Source: an uncultured Clostridium sp. (GTDB taxonomy: Bacteria > Bacillota > Clostridia > Lachnospirales > Lachnospiraceae). From it: 7,272 nt of DNA. Each line of letters begins with the position of its first letter. Position 1 is the first letter of the stretch. A program made the position numbers and the translations under genes. The notes under the pieces are model-generated. The model was given only the letters and a program-made list of their open reading frames with translations, was not told the DNA's origin and ran no database searches. Below, piece by piece: positions 7,270 to 7,272 of the stretch. The stretch lies in contig UQJF01000140.1 in the NCBI GenBank assembly GCA_900541315.1, positions 1-7,272 of the forward strand, given 5' to 3'.

Positions 7270-7272
7270 TGC

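Overview
The window is almost entirely one very large, incomplete gene on the minus strand. Its reading frame starts with TTG at 7142 and stays open, with no stop codon, to position 50, where real genomic sequence ends. The 2,364 visible codons encode the N-terminal part of a giant secreted, multi-domain surface protein of the Gram-positive 'SpaA isopeptide-forming pilin-related / thioester adhesin' type. I translated the whole frame by hand and checked the phase at several points; it is uninterrupted. The plus-strand ORFs are antisense shadows.

Layout. Positions 1-49 are an Illumina Nextera adapter left in the assembly, not biology. Positions 50-7142 are the adhesin gene, read right to left. 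In protein order it holds: a signal peptide (residues 1-29); a thioester domain with candidate Cys74 and Gln134; a beta-rich module (about 198-303); SpaA-like domain 1 with a Cys/His-rich and acidic insertion (about 325-535); three copies of an 11-residue acidic repeat (545-577); a very acidic tract (631-650); SpaA-like domain 2 (about 722-885); a long unassigned segment (about 890-1345); SpaA-like domain 3 with a helical insertion (about 1350-1590); a linker; SpaA-like domain 4, the clearest (about 1760-1982); and SpaA-like domain 5 (about 1984-2360). The C-terminus, where further domains and a wall or membrane anchor would lie, is cut off. Positions 7143-7272 hold the ribosome binding site, a weak promoter candidate and a long imperfect inverted repeat at the contig edge.

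How the parts may work together (inference from the families): the signal peptide exports the protein, the thioester domain at the exposed tip could bond covalently to an amine on a host or neighbouring-cell target, and the SpaA/CnaB-like domains would form a stiff stalk locked by Lys-Asn/Asp isopeptide bonds.

Organism: the architecture, the AAAGGGGG ribosome binding site, the TTG start and the moderately low GC with purine-rich coding strand suggest a Clostridia member, most likely Lachnospiraceae from a gut community. This is recognition by eye, not a database match. The adapter suggests a short-read isolate or metagenome assembly. No second gene, RNA gene, CRISPR array or complete mobile element was found.
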